Source of the DNA: Streptomyces sp. DH24
Lineage (GTDB): Bacteria > Actinomycetota > Actinomycetes > Streptomycetales > Streptomycetaceae
Length of the DNA stretch: 64,000 nt
Assembly: GCF_029813775.1 (NCBI RefSeq)
Contig: NZ_JARVKW010000004.1
Location: 1 to 64,000 of the forward strand
Direction of reading: 5' to 3'
Below the pieces are notes generated by a model. That model did no database searches, was not told the DNA's origin, and was given only the letters and a program-made list of their open reading frames with translations. Position 1 is the first letter of the stretch; each line of letters opens with the position of its first letter. Shown piece after piece: positions 49,696 through 58,874 of the stretch. Made by a program: the position numbers and the translations under genes.

Positions 49696-50426
49696 CCCGG
49701 TCGCACACCACCCCCGGCACACCGGGCATCCCGGCGACAGGCCCCGGCGACACCCCCGGCACCACCACACCCGCCACCCCCGTCCCCGTCGCCGAACTGC
49801 ACCACTTCCTCGACGCGAACCTCGACGAGTCCGCCCGCGCCTGGCTCGGCCAGGCCCTCGACGAGGCCGCCACCCATCCCGGCATCCGCGGGCCGATCTC
49901 CGTGTGGGAACTCCGCCTCGCCGAGGCCGGCCGCCGCTGCGGCACCGCGCACGCCGACGCCGCGCGCATCCTCATCCTCCTCGCGGCCCGCGCCGACCCC
50001 GAGGCGCTCGGCCGCGTGTACGCCCAGGGCACCGCCGACGAACGCCGCGCCGTGCTGCACGCCCTGCCGCACCTCGTCCCCGGCCCCGACGCCCTGCCGC
50101 TCGTCGAGGACGCCCTGCGCACCAACGACACCCGGCTCCTCGCCGCCGCCGTCGGCCCGTACGCCGCCCGGCACCTCGACGCCCACCAGTGGCGGCACGC
50201 CGTACTGAAGTGCCTGTTCACCGGCGTGCCCGTGGCCGGCGTCGCGGACCTGCCGCGCCGTGCCCACCAGGACGCCGAACTCGCCCGGATGCTCGGCGAC
50301 TACGCCGCCGAACGCGAGGCCGCCGGCCGCACCGTCCCCGAGGACCTGTACCGGGTGCTGGCCCTGACCGGGTGCGCGACCGAGCCGCCGCACCGCACGG
50401 ACGACCCCCACGGCAAGGAGTCCTGA
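49692..50426 (+). CDS. eboA: EboA-domain protein
   Basis: A 244-aa helical protein of unknown biochemistry. A Thr/Pro/Gly-rich leader (1-35) is followed by helical HEAT-like repeats: ARAWLGQALDEAATHPG, RCGTAHADAARILILLAARADPEALG, ERRAVLHALPHLV, ALRTNDTRLLAAAVGPYAARHLDAHQWRHAVLKCLFTGVPVAGV. The last segment is the most recognisable EboA mark. ATG 49692 overlaps the preceding stop; its own stop overlaps EboB by one base (TGATG). Confidence 0.88.
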   Translation: MTRSHTTPGTPGIPATGPGDTPGTTTPATPVPVAELHHFLDANLDESARAWLGQALDEAATHPGIRGPISVWELRLAEAGRRCGTAHADAARILILLAARADPEALGRVYAQGTADERRAVLHALPHLVPGPDALPLVEDALRTNDTRLLAAAVGPYAARHLDAHQWRHAVLKCLFTGVPVAGVADLPRRAHQDAELARMLGDYAAEREAAGRTVPEDLYRVLALTGCATEPPHRTDDPHGKES

Positions 50427-51274
50427 TGCGCATCTTCGACCCCCACATCCACATGACGTCCCGCACCACCGACGACTACGAGGCCATGTACGCCGCGGGC
50501 GTCCGCGCCGTGGTGGAACCGTCGTTCTGGCTCGGCCAGCCCCGCACCTCGCCCGCCTCCTTCCGCGACTACTTCGACTCCCTCCTCGGCTGGGAACCCT
50601 TCCGCGCGGCCCAGTACGGCATCGCCCACCACTGCACGATCGCCCTCAACCCGAAGGAGGCCAACGACCCGCGCTGCCGGCCCGTCCTGGACGAACTGCC
50701 CCGGTATCTCGTGAAGGACGGCGTCGTCGCCGTCGGCGAGATCGGCTACGACTCGATGACGCCCGCCGAGGACACCGCCCTGGCCGCGCAGCTCCAGCTC
50801 GCCGCCGACCACGGCCTGCCCGCTCTCGTGCACACCCCGCACCGCGACAAGCTCGCCGGACTGCGCCGCACCCTCGACGTGGTCCGCGAGTCGGCGCTGC
50901 CCACCGACCGGGTCCTGGTCGACCACCTCAACGAGACCACCGTCAAGGAGGCCAAGGACAGCGGCGCCTGGCTCGGCTTCTCCGTCTATCCCGACACCAA
51001 GATGGACGAGGCCCGCATGGTCGGGATCCTCCGCAGCCACGGCCTGGACCAGGTCCTGGTGAACTCCGCCGCCGACTGGGGCCGAAGCGATCCGCTGAAG
51101 ACCCGCAAGGTCGGCGACCTGATGCTCGCCGAGGGCTTCACCGAGGACGACGTCGACCGGGTCCTGTGGCGCAACCCCGTCGCCTTCTACGGCCTCAGCG
51201 GGCGCCTGAGCCTCGACGTCCCGGAGCCGGAGGCGCTGCACGAGGGCAACTCCATCCTGCGCGGCGGGGAGTGA
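50426..51274 (+). CDS. eboB: TatD-like metal-dependent hydrolase, EboB type
   Basis: A 282-aa amidohydrolase-fold protein. Metal ligands: FDPHIHM (H7, H9), the Glu in VAVGEIGYD, HTPHRDK, DHLNETT and the late Asp in VNSAADWGRSDP. EboB differs from housekeeping TatD in DPHIHMTSRTTDDYEAMYAAGVRAVVEPSFWLGQ, which is typical of the Ebo branch. Start ATG 50426 inside the EboA stop. Probably a phosphoesterase or hydrolase acting on the pathway intermediate; not determined. Confidence 0.9.
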   Translation: MRIFDPHIHMTSRTTDDYEAMYAAGVRAVVEPSFWLGQPRTSPASFRDYFDSLLGWEPFRAAQYGIAHHCTIALNPKEANDPRCRPVLDELPRYLVKDGVVAVGEIGYDSMTPAEDTALAAQLQLAADHGLPALVHTPHRDKLAGLRRTLDVVRESALPTDRVLVDHLNETTVKEAKDSGAWLGFSVYPDTKMDEARMVGILRSHGLDQVLVNSAADWGRSDPLKTRKVGDLMLAEGFTEDDVDRVLWRNPVAFYGLSGRLSLDVPEPEALHEGNSILRGGE

Positions 51275-51277
51275 GCC

Positions 51278-52447
51278 ATGCGCTTCCGCCACCCCGACGG
51301 CTCCACCGTCCAGCTCGCCTACTGCACCAACGTGCACCCCGCCGAAACCCTCGACGGTGTCCTCGCCCAGCTCCGCGACCACTGCGAGCCCGTCCGCCGC
51401 CGCCTCGGCAGGGACCGCCTCGGCATCGGCCTGTGGCTGGCCCGCGACGCCGCGCACGCCCTCGTCTCCGACCCGTCCGCGCTGCGCGGCCTGCGCTGCG
51501 AACTCGACCGGCGCGGCCTGGAGGTCGTCACCCTCAACGGCTTCCCCTATGAGGGGTTCGGCGCCGACGAGGTCAAGTACCGCGTGTACAAGCCCGACTG
51601 GGCCGACCCGGAACGCCTCGACCACACCACCGCCCTCGCCCGGGTCCTCGCCGGGCTGCTCCCCGACGACGTCACCGAGGGCAGCATCTCCACCCTGCCG
51701 ATCGCCTGGCGCACCGCCGCCGGCGACGACCGTACCGAGGCCGCCCGCACCGCCCTGCGCACCCTCGCCGAACGCCTCGACGCACTCCAGGAGCTCACCG
51801 GCCGGTCCGTCCGCGTCGGCCTGGAACCCGAACCGGGCTGCGTCGTCGAGACCACCGGCGACGCCATCGTCCCGCTCACCGCGATCGGCCACGACCGCAT
51901 CGGCATCTGCGTCGACACCTGCCACCTCGCCACCTCCTTCGAAGACCCGAACACCGCGCTCGACGCCCTCTCCGCGGCCCGCGTACCCGTCGTCAAGTCC
52001 CAGCTGTCCGCCGCCCTGCACGCCGACCAGCCCCACCTGCCGGAGGTCCGCGAAGCGCTCGCCGCCTTCGCCGAACCCCGCTTCCTGCACCAGACCCGCA
52101 CCACGGGCAACGCCGGCCTGTGCGGCACCGACGACCTCGACGAGGCACTCGCCGGCGAGGCCCTGCCCGACGCGGGACCCTGGCGCGCCCACTTCCACGT
52201 CCCCCTGCACGCGGCCCCCGCCGCGCCCCTCACCTCCACGCTCCCCGTACTGAAGGCCGCGCTGATCCGGCTCGTCGGCGGCCCGCACCCGCTCACCCGC
52301 CACCTGGAGGTCGAGACCTACACCTGGCAGGCCCTCCCGCCCGAGCTGCGGCCCCGCGGCCGGGCCCAGCTCGCCGACGGCATCGCCGCCGAACTCACCC
52401 TGGCCCGCGACCTGCTGACCGACCTCGGCCTCAAGGAGCTGCCATGA
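51278..52447 (+). CDS. eboE: Metabolite traffic protein EboE (TIM barrel)
   Basis: A 389-aa xylose-isomerase-like barrel. AYCTNVHPAETLDGVLAQL at residues 10-28 is the EboE fingerprint. Other marks are LTLNGFPYEGF-like VVTLNGFPYEGFGADEVKYRVYKPDW, RVGLEPEPGCVVE, GICVDTCHLATSFE and HFHVPLHA. No signal peptide. ATG 51278, 3 bases after EboB; it overlaps the EboF start by 4 bases. In cyanobacteria the cluster is needed for moving scytonemin precursors to the periplasm, but the chemistry of EboE is unknown. Confidence 0.92.
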   Translation: MRFRHPDGSTVQLAYCTNVHPAETLDGVLAQLRDHCEPVRRRLGRDRLGIGLWLARDAAHALVSDPSALRGLRCELDRRGLEVVTLNGFPYEGFGADEVKYRVYKPDWADPERLDHTTALARVLAGLLPDDVTEGSISTLPIAWRTAAGDDRTEAARTALRTLAERLDALQELTGRSVRVGLEPEPGCVVETTGDAIVPLTAIGHDRIGICVDTCHLATSFEDPNTALDALSAARVPVVKSQLSAALHADQPHLPEVREALAAFAEPRFLHQTRTTGNAGLCGTDDLDEALAGEALPDAGPWRAHFHVPLHAAPAAPLTSTLPVLKAALIRLVGGPHPLTRHLEVETYTWQALPPELRPRGRAQLADGIAAELTLARDLLTDLGLKELP

Positions 52448-53865
52448 GCACCGGCGCCACCCCGCTTCTCGTCCTCGACGTGGTCGGCCTCACCCCCCGT
52501 CTCCTCGACCACATGCCCCACCTCAAACGGCTCGGCCAGTCCGGCTCCCGCGCCCCGCTCGGCACCGTCCTGCCCGCCGTCACCTGCGCCGCCCAGTCCA
52601 CCTTCCTCACCGGAGCCCACCCCGCCGAGCACGGCATCGTCGGCAACGGCTGGTACTTCCGCGAACTCGGCGACGTACTGCTGTGGCGCCAGCACAACGG
52701 ACTCGTCGCCGGCGACAAACTCTGGGACGCCGCCCGCCGCGTCCACCCCGGCTACACCGTCGCCAACATCTGCTGGTGGTACGCCATGGGCGCCGACACC
52801 GACATCACCGTCACCCCCCGTCCCGTCTACTACGCCGACGGCCGCAAGGAACCCGACTGCTACACCCGGCCCCCGGCCCTGCACGACGAACTCACCGAGA
52901 AATTCGGCACGTTCCCCCTGTTCCACTTCTGGGGCCCCGGCGCCGACCTCGTCTCCAGCCAGTGGATCATCGACGCCACCCGCCACATCACGGCCACCCG
53001 GCACCCCGACCTGACTCTGTGCTACCTCCCGCACCTCGACTACGACCTGCAGCGCTTCGGCCCCGACGACCCGCGCTCCCTGAAGGCGGCCGCCGACCTG
53101 GACGCCGCGCTCGCCCCGCTCCTGGACGACGCCCGCGCCGAGGGCCGCACCGTCGTCGCCCTGTCCGAGTACGGCATCACACCCGTCAGCCGCCCGGTCG
53201 ACATCAACCGGGCCCTGCGCCGCGCCGGACTGCTGGAGGTGCACACGCAGGACGGCATGGAGTATCTCGACGCGATGGCGTCCCGCGCCTTCGCCGTCGC
53301 CGACCACCAGATCGCCCACGTCTACGTCCGCCGGCCCGAGGACCTCGCGGCCACCCGCGCCGCACTCGACGGCCTGCCCGGCATCGACATGCTCCTCGAC
53401 GACGAGGGCAAGGAGGCCCACCACCTCGACCATCCGCGCTCCGGCGAACTGGTCGCCGTGGCGGAGCCGGACGCCTGGTTCACGTACTACTACTGGCTCG
53501 ACGACGCCCGCGCGCCCGACTTCGCGCAGCTCGTGGAGATCCACCGCAAACCCGGCTACGACCCGGTCGAGCTGTTCATGGACCCGCTCGACCCCTATGT
53601 GAAGGCCAAGGCGGCCACCGCCCTGCTCCGCAAGAAGCTCGGCATGCGCTACCGCATGGCGGTCGTGCCCCTGGACCCCTCACCTGTTCGCGGCAGCCAC
53701 GGCCGCCTTCCGCAGAGCGACGACGACGGTCCGCTCCTCATCTGCTCCACCCCCCATGCAGTCGGCGACCGCGTCGCGGCCACCGACGTGAAGTCACTGC
53801 TGCTTCACTTCGCCGGTCTCGCCGACGGGCCGGCGACCGACCCGTCCCCCACTGGTCACAAGTGA
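52444..53865 (+). CDS. eboF: Nucleotide pyrophosphatase/phosphodiesterase-like protein, EboF type
   Basis: A 473-aa alkaline-phosphatase-superfamily enzyme. LLVLDVVGLTPRLL holds the first metal Asp. VLPAVTCAAQSTFLTGAHPAEHGIVGNGWYFRE carries the nucleophile Thr/Ser site, LPHLDYDLQRFGPD the Asp/His ligands, and VALSEYGITPV replaces the usual SDHGM. No signal peptide, so it acts in the cytoplasm or at the membrane. ATG 52444 is coupled to EboE. Likely a phosphodiesterase or phosphonoacetate-hydrolase-like step. Confidence 0.9.
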   Translation: MSTGATPLLVLDVVGLTPRLLDHMPHLKRLGQSGSRAPLGTVLPAVTCAAQSTFLTGAHPAEHGIVGNGWYFRELGDVLLWRQHNGLVAGDKLWDAARRVHPGYTVANICWWYAMGADTDITVTPRPVYYADGRKEPDCYTRPPALHDELTEKFGTFPLFHFWGPGADLVSSQWIIDATRHITATRHPDLTLCYLPHLDYDLQRFGPDDPRSLKAAADLDAALAPLLDDARAEGRTVVALSEYGITPVSRPVDINRALRRAGLLEVHTQDGMEYLDAMASRAFAVADHQIAHVYVRRPEDLAATRAALDGLPGIDMLLDDEGKEAHHLDHPRSGELVAVAEPDAWFTYYYWLDDARAPDFAQLVEIHRKPGYDPVELFMDPLDPYVKAKAATALLRKKLGMRYRMAVVPLDPSPVRGSHGRLPQSDDDGPLLICSTPHAVGDRVAATDVKSLLLHFAGLADGPATDPSPTGHK

Positions 53866-53911
53866 AGCACTCGCCACTGACAACGCCCATCGAGTCCGAG
53901 GAGTTCCAGGC

Positions 53912-54955
53912 ATGAGCCGCTTGTCCCACACCGACCCCGAGCTCACCCACCGCCTCAGCAGACGAGGCATGCTCGGCGTGGCCGCGGGCGCCACCGCCGC
54001 CGCCCTGCTCGGCGCCGCGTCCCCCGCGACCGCCGCCCCCGCCCCCGCCCCCGCCACCGACGCCGCCCGCCGCGGCCGTCCCGTCCTGCCGCCCGGACGG
54101 CTCGGCATCCAGCTGTACAGCCTGCGCGACAAGGTCTCCACCCTCGGCTTCGCACCCGTCTTCGCCGAACTCGCCAGGTACGGCTACGACGAGGTCGAGT
54201 TCGCCGGCTACACCCAGGGCTCGGCGGGCCCCATCACGCTCGCGCAGCTCAAGCGCCTGGCCAGGGACCACGGCCTGAACCCGATCGGCAGCCACGTCGG
54301 CTACTACTCCAGCGACCCGAACGCGTACACCTTCGCGCAGAACCTCACCAAGGTCCTCGACGACGCCGAGGCCCTCGGACTCAAGCACATCGGCACCGCC
54401 TCCGGCCCGTTCCGCTACGGCTCGACCGTGGACGCCTGGAAGCGCGCCGCCGAGGAGTTCAACACCTACGGCGCGGCGGCGAAGGCACGCGGCATGAAGT
54501 TCTACCAGCACAACCACTCCGAGGAGTTCTCCTTCGCCACCGACGACCCCAAGGTGCGGCTGTACGACGTCCTGCTCGCCGAGACCGACCCCGATCTCGT
54601 CTACCTGGAGATGGACATCTACTGGGCATACGTCGGCCAGTTCCGCTTCTCCAAGCGCCCCGACGGCACGGCCGCGCCGTTCGAGCCGCTCGACTACGTC
54701 CTCAAGCAGCCGCACCGCTTCCCGCTGTTCCACGTCAAGGACGGCGAGAGCGACCCGTCGAACCCGTACGGCTACCGCATGACGGACGTCGGTGACGGCG
54801 ACATCGACTACCAGCGGTTCATCTCCGGCGTGACCCGGCTGCGCGGCGAACGCCTCGCCCACCACTGGCAGGCCGAACACGACAACCCGGCCGACTCCCT
54901 CACCTTCGCCCGCCGCTCAAGCGAGCACCTGCACTCCCTGCGTGAGGACTGCTGA
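53912..54955 (+). CDS. Tat-exported sugar phosphate isomerase/epimerase-like protein
   Basis: A 347-aa TIM-barrel protein with a twin-arginine signal: LSRRGMLGVAAGATAAALLGAASPATA (RR at 17-18, cleavage near 42). The barrel has GIQLYSLRDKV, GYDEVEFAGYTQG, FYQHNHSEEFS, YLEMDIYWAYVGQ, FHVKDGE and HWQAEHDNP with metal ligands. Such secreted epimerases accompany ThuA/DUF1080 proteins. ATG 53912 after GAGGAG, 46 bases beyond EboF. It closes the block and is followed by a strong terminator. Confidence 0.92.
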   Translation: MSRLSHTDPELTHRLSRRGMLGVAAGATAAALLGAASPATAAPAPAPATDAARRGRPVLPPGRLGIQLYSLRDKVSTLGFAPVFAELARYGYDEVEFAGYTQGSAGPITLAQLKRLARDHGLNPIGSHVGYYSSDPNAYTFAQNLTKVLDDAEALGLKHIGTASGPFRYGSTVDAWKRAAEEFNTYGAAAKARGMKFYQHNHSEEFSFATDDPKVRLYDVLLAETDPDLVYLEMDIYWAYVGQFRFSKRPDGTAAPFEPLDYVLKQPHRFPLFHVKDGESDPSNPYGYRMTDVGDGDIDYQRFISGVTRLRGERLAHHWQAEHDNPADSLTFARRSSEHLHSLREDC

Positions 54956-54983
54956 CACCCCGGCACTCACCAGGCGGACACCC

Positions 54984-55020
54984 GAGGAGGCCCTCCCCGC
55001 GAACCGGGGAGGGCCTCCTC
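54984..55020 (+). terminator. Strong terminator closing the Ebo block
   Basis: A perfect 16-bp stem (54984-54999 with 55005-55020) and 5-base loop, 29 bases after the last stop. It also lies downstream of the minus-strand MFS remnant. Confidence 0.9.
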
Positions 55021-55042
55021 GTCGGGCACCACCGTCATGCCC

Positions 55043-55355
55043 TCACACCGCCTCCTCACCGAGCGGCTGGGGATTGGGCGCCATGCGCCCGGGCCTGGGC
55101 CGTCCCGGCGGATGCCGGAACAGTGCCATGAAGCCCGCGAACAGCGAGATCGAACCCGCCAGGACGAACGCCCCCGCGTAGTCCCACGCGCCCACGACCA
55201 CGGCGCCCATGCCGGACCCGAGCAGACCGGAGACGAGCTTCGAGGAGTAGACGAGACCGTAGTCCGAGGCGTAGTTGTTCTCACCCAACCCGCCACCGCC
55301 ACCACCGAGGCGAGGCACACCCCCACCGAGACCAGCCCCAGCGGAAGTCGGTGAG
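55043..55355 (-). pseudogene. 3' fragment of an MFS transporter with a frameshift
   Basis: Minus-strand frame ENNYASDYGLVYSSKLVSGLL...GAWDYAGAFVLAGSISLFAGFMALF looks like the last two helices of an MFS carrier. The upstream helix PLGLVSVGVCLASVVAVAG is in another frame. One base appears to be missing near 55293-55297. The N-terminal ~350 residues are absent, so the gene is dead. Confidence 0.75.
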
Positions 55356-55360
55356 GTTCA

Positions 55361-55561
55361 TGTATCGGCGGCTTCGGCGGGTCCCGGCGCGGCGCGTTCG
55401 TCGGTGGCGAGCTGCTCGTCCGCGCCGTCACCCGGGGCCCGGCGGGGGAGCGGCTGCCGGGCAACGTCCCGGACCGCCACCTCATGCCGTGCCAGGCCCG
55501 GCCGCGGCGCTCTGACCTTGCACGCATATACGGAGAGTGGTTGACCGGGGCCGATCGGTGA
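55361..55561 (+). other. Unassigned coding-like stretch
   Basis: A 66-codon open stretch with Streptomyces-like codon use (GGSRRGAFVGGELLVRAV...PDRHLMPCQARPRRS...ARIYGEW) but no start codon or RBS; a stop lies just upstream in frame. It may be another gene remnant in this decayed zone. No family recognised. Confidence 0.3.
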
Positions 55562-55687
55562 AGGGTGCCTGGCGGCGCGCCCGCAGGGGCCCCGGCGGGC
55601 GGAAACGCAGGTGAAAGGCACTCCGAAACCTTGGTATTGTTGTCTCGTCGCCGCGGGGAGAAGCCCCCGCCGAGCGGCAGACACCTT

Positions 55688-55772
55688 GTCCGGGTGGCGG
55701 AATGGCAGACGCGCTAGCTTGAGGTGCTAGTGCCCTTTATCGGGCGTGGGGGTTCAAGTCCCCCCTCGGACA
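55688..55772 (+). tRNA. tRNA-Leu (GAG)
   Basis: An 85-nt class II tRNA. Acceptor GTCCGGG pairs with CTCGGAC; D-arm GGCGGAATGGCAGAC; anticodon stem CTAGC/GCTAG with loop TTGAGGT, giving anticodon GAG; long variable arm TGCCCTTTATCGGGCG; T-arm with GGTTCAAGTCC. Discriminator A, no encoded CCA. The 3' half is a classic integration site, and mobile-element genes begin immediately downstream. Confidence 0.95.
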
Positions 55773-55778
55773 CTCACT

Positions 55779-55800
55779 GGGACGTTCACGAGATCGTCCC
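55779..55800 (+). terminator. Small hairpin after tRNA-Leu
   Basis: GGGACG (55779-55784) pairs with CGTCCC (55795-55800) 7 bases after the tRNA; it may end tRNA transcription. Confidence 0.4.
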
Positions 55801-55941
55801 GAAGCGTTCACGAATTACCGGTCGAGTCATGTTACTCGCCGGTATTTCGTCGTTTCTGGGGCCTCGAGCCTCGTGATCGGCCCGATGAGGGGGTGAGGCG
55901 GTGGCGGTCCAAGCACTGCACCTCTCACCTGCGGAAACAGG

Positions 55942-55982
55942 ACATGCCTGCGTGACGGCTGGTAGCCGTGACGCAGGCATGT
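55942..55982. terminator. Long hairpin at the end of the DDE-transposase-like gene
   Basis: A perfect 12-bp outer stem (55942-55953 with 55971-55982) encloses a 6-bp inner stem (55955-55960 with 55964-55969) and a 3-base loop, with one internal mismatch. On the plus strand it is followed by GGGGTTTT. It may be a bidirectional terminator or a structured end of the mobile unit. Confidence 0.65.
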
Positions 55983-56017
55983 GGGGTTTTCAGGGGGCGG
56001 AGCGCGGCGGAGGTGTG

Positions 56018-57919
56018 TCACTCGCGTGGCGGAGGCTCGACCTGCTCGGCCGGAAGCGGTCGCGCCTGGAGCGGGGCGGAAGGCTCACTGGGTTGGGTTG
56101 TGGCGCTCTGCGTGCTGGCTTTGCGGGGCTGGATGCCCTGGTTGCGGAGGAACCGTCGGATGGCTCTGAGGTTCGCCACGAAGATGATGACGGCATTGAG
56201 CAGGGTCTGTGCGACGCGTCCGTGCGGCAGGCGGAGCTGGGGATTGTCGATGCTGTCGAGGGCGGACTTCTTCAGGTTGCCGTTGCCGCCCTCGTTCTGA
56301 CTGCGCAGTCCGGACCAGGCTTCCTGCCACAGAGGGGTGAACAGGGGGTATTTCTGCCGCCACTTGGCCAACACGGTGCCCGGGACGGTAATGCTCTTCC
56401 CCCTGCAGATGTCGGGGTAGACGGGGGTGTCCCGCTTGGGCTTGGGGATGGTGGGCAGGGCTGCCGGGGTACGCACGGTGGGGGCGTTGAGGTCGACGAC
56501 GGTGGACGGGCGTGGCTGGGGCCGGCGATAGCAGGTGACCGTGGCGTGCGGCCCGAGGGCGGGGCACTGCCGACGCTGGTCCCCTGCGGGCCCGTACTCC
56601 TTGATCTTGGTCTGGTAGTCCTTCCGGGACTGGACCAGGTTGAGTGCGTGGGCGCGGTCCTCGTCCGTGCGGCTGTCGATGTACGTGGCGCCCGCAGTGA
56701 TGAGCGGGGTGGGCATCAGCGGGCAGTAGAACTCGCCACCGACCAGCTGCATGCCGCGGAACTCTCCCTGCCGGTCGACCTTGTCGTCGTTGTAGTGCTT
56801 CACCGCGTTGAGGCCGAGTTTGAGCAGCTGCAGATGCAGGTTGTGAGGCTTGGCCTGGGTGATGCCCCGGTCGGCGCAGAACAGGTCTTTGACCAGGCCT
56901 CGTTCGAAGGCCGGCTGGATGGCGCGCAGGGCGGCCGGGCCGGGTTCGGTGCCCGGGGTGTGAAGGATCATGCCGAGGCAGACCGCGGGGTAGGCGCCGG
57001 CGAGGTCGCCATGGCCATGGCCCGGGAACGCGGCCATCATGGCGTAGCGGAACTCTCTCTTCTCCGGCGCCTTGGCTTTCTTCTCCTGTCCCGACTTGGT
57101 CTTGCGAGGCACTGGCTTGTTTGCCGTGCCGCGCCGGGTGCCAGTGTTCGTGGAGGCCGCAGCTTTGCCGCTGGGCCCCGACTTTTTCTGCGTTCCTCCC
57201 TTCACGTACATCCCGGCGGTGATCTCAAGCGAGGCCCGGTCCTGGTGGTAGTCCGGCTCTTTGCCCCAGACCGGAACCGGAGTGTCGTCGACCGAGATGT
57301 GGCCAGGCCACCGAGCGAAGTCGCCGCGCCGGTAGGAAGCCATCACCGGAGCGAGAATCAGATCCTGGGCGATGGCCTCCAGGTTGCGCACGGTCTCCTG
57401 GTTGGCGAGGGCATTCCACTTCCGTCGGATCTTCTTGGCCTCGCTGAGCGACAGTCGCTTGCGGCGGTCGTGTGGTGCCGGGTCGAGGCGCCGGGTCATC
57501 GAGGCCCAGGACCGGTAGACGCGCTTCGACGTCGCGTACTGGTGGTGCGCGACGCGGTCGATTTCTTCTCGGGTTGCGCCCTCGCGGATGTGCAGGTCGA
57601 CGTCGGGGACGTCAAGGAGGGCTTTGGACCCTGGAGACAGGGCGAAGAAGAGCGTCTCCCATGCGTCGTTGATGTTCGCGCTCTTGCCCATGTACTGCGA
57701 CAAGATCAGGCCGATCAGCACTGTGCGGAACGGGAAGCCCTTCGGGCCTGGCCGGAGCTCGTTGGAGGGAAGGCGTTCCAGTACTCCGCTGTGTCGCACG
57801 AGGTCGAAGACCTGCCTCACAACGCGGTCGTTGAGGGTCCGGCCGGGGGCCTGCGGTGCAGGGCGTAGGGCTAGGCCGGTACGCCGGCAGGGTTTGTCCT
57901 CCGGGTTCTTCCTGCTCAT
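56018..57919 (-). CDS. Large DDE-transposase-like protein
   Basis: A 633-aa protein. Candidate catalytic acids are D211/D212 (HISVDDTPVPVWG), D350 (LFCADRGITQ) and E543 (RSQNEGGNGNLKK), the spacing and contexts of a DDE/RNase-H fold. A Cys set (C399 in FYCPLMP, C452, C463, C505) between D350 and E543 suggests a zinc-binding insertion. A basic low-complexity stretch at 250-285 (KKSG, KSGQEKKAKAPEK) may bind DNA. It is about twice the length of common IS transposases. Its ATG overlaps the stop of the upstream recombinase-like gene by 4 bases (ATGA), so the two are coupled. No flanking terminal inverted repeats were identified. It resembles an uncharacterised actinobacterial family. Confidence 0.75.
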   Translation of the reverse strand: MSRKNPEDKPCRRTGLALRPAPQAPGRTLNDRVVRQVFDLVRHSGVLERLPSNELRPGPKGFPFRTVLIGLILSQYMGKSANINDAWETLFFALSPGSKALLDVPDVDLHIREGATREEIDRVAHHQYATSKRVYRSWASMTRRLDPAPHDRRKRLSLSEAKKIRRKWNALANQETVRNLEAIAQDLILAPVMASYRRGDFARWPGHISVDDTPVPVWGKEPDYHQDRASLEITAGMYVKGGTQKKSGPSGKAAASTNTGTRRGTANKPVPRKTKSGQEKKAKAPEKREFRYAMMAAFPGHGHGDLAGAYPAVCLGMILHTPGTEPGPAALRAIQPAFERGLVKDLFCADRGITQAKPHNLHLQLLKLGLNAVKHYNDDKVDRQGEFRGMQLVGGEFYCPLMPTPLITAGATYIDSRTDEDRAHALNLVQSRKDYQTKIKEYGPAGDQRRQCPALGPHATVTCYRRPQPRPSTVVDLNAPTVRTPAALPTIPKPKRDTPVYPDICRGKSITVPGTVLAKWRQKYPLFTPLWQEAWSGLRSQNEGGNGNLKKSALDSIDNPQLRLPHGRVAQTLLNAVIIFVANLRAIRRFLRNQGIQPRKASTQSATTQPSEPSAPLQARPLPAEQVEPPPRE

Positions 57920-58848
57920 GCCGCCCCCCGCAACAGATCGGATGCCTCCGCTTCGGGCACGTCGTGGAGGAAGACGAGGTAGCGCGAGAGGCTGTGCAGG
58001 GTCCCGAGCCCCGACGCTTTGAGGATCACCTTCAGCGGAATACCTGCATTCAGCAGTTCGACGAGCCAGGTTGTGCGCAGCCGCTGGGTCTGCAGCACTG
58101 CACCGTCACAACGGCCGATGATCCGCGGGTACCTGGCCAGCCAGTCCGATGCGATGTGCTTGCTGGTGCGGTCCTGCCAGTCCGGTCGGAAGGCGTACGC
58201 GTCTGCCGGGATGTGGGCGGCTTCCGCCAGCAGCAGTTCCTCGTAGGCGTACCGGCATACGACAGTGCGCGGACGGCGCCCGTGCACCTTGACCAGTGCC
58301 CGGCCGGTGGGGCCCGCGAGGATGTCCCGCCCCTGAACGTACACAAGATCCTCAACGGCGAGCCCGCAGCCAACGCCAAGACAGAACAGAAGACAGGCGT
58401 TGCGCCGCTGGGCGGGGGTGGGCAGGCTCTGCGCCCAGATCAGCCAGTAGGCGATTTCTGCCGGCGGGTAGGGGGCCACTGGGGCGGCGGTGGCCTTCAG
58501 CCGGATCGGCGGATGCTGTCCGAGCTGGTCCAGCAGGAGTGCTTCGGAGGCCCGGCGCAGCTGGCTACTGCAGGTTCGGCGGCTGTTGGCGGCCATGTCG
58601 CGGCAGCCGACGAGGATGAACCGTTCGACGGTGCTCTGGTCAAGGATCACCGAGGGTTCGAGCGGGAGGCCCTGGGCCTCGACCCAGGCGACCAGCCGTG
58701 CGAGCGGTGTCATGACCACGTCTGGGCCGTAGGGTCCCGCTGCGGCGGCCATGAATCCCAGCGAGCGGACGACCGGAGCGATGCGGCGCCACTGGGCGGG
58801 TGGCACCGTCTCCGCCTTCGGTGCGTAGGTCAGCAGGCGATTCGACAC
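57916..58848 (-). CDS. Degenerate tyrosine-recombinase-like protein
   Basis: A 310-aa protein whose C-terminal half follows the tyrosine-recombinase plan: NACLLFCLGVGCGLAVEDLVYV (box I, but the catalytic Arg is replaced by A164), VKVHGRRPRTVV (Lys beta-hairpin), QRLRTTWLVELLNAGIPLKVIL (box II Arg R258, His replaced by Gln), and SLSRYLVFL with Y290. Several key residues are missing, so strand cleavage is doubtful. GTG 58848 is chosen because GGAGG lies 5 bases upstream; the frame stays open to 59253 without a better start. Coupled to the DDE-like gene. Confidence 0.7.
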   Translation of the reverse strand: MSNRLLTYAPKAETVPPAQWRRIAPVVRSLGFMAAAAGPYGPDVVMTPLARLVAWVEAQGLPLEPSVILDQSTVERFILVGCRDMAANSRRTCSSQLRRASEALLLDQLGQHPPIRLKATAAPVAPYPPAEIAYWLIWAQSLPTPAQRRNACLLFCLGVGCGLAVEDLVYVQGRDILAGPTGRALVKVHGRRPRTVVCRYAYEELLLAEAAHIPADAYAFRPDWQDRTSKHIASDWLARYPRIIGRCDGAVLQTQRLRTTWLVELLNAGIPLKVILKASGLGTLHSLSRYLVFLHDVPEAEASDLLRGAA

Positions 58849-58874
58849 AGCGACCTCCAGGCGCAAGGCCCATG

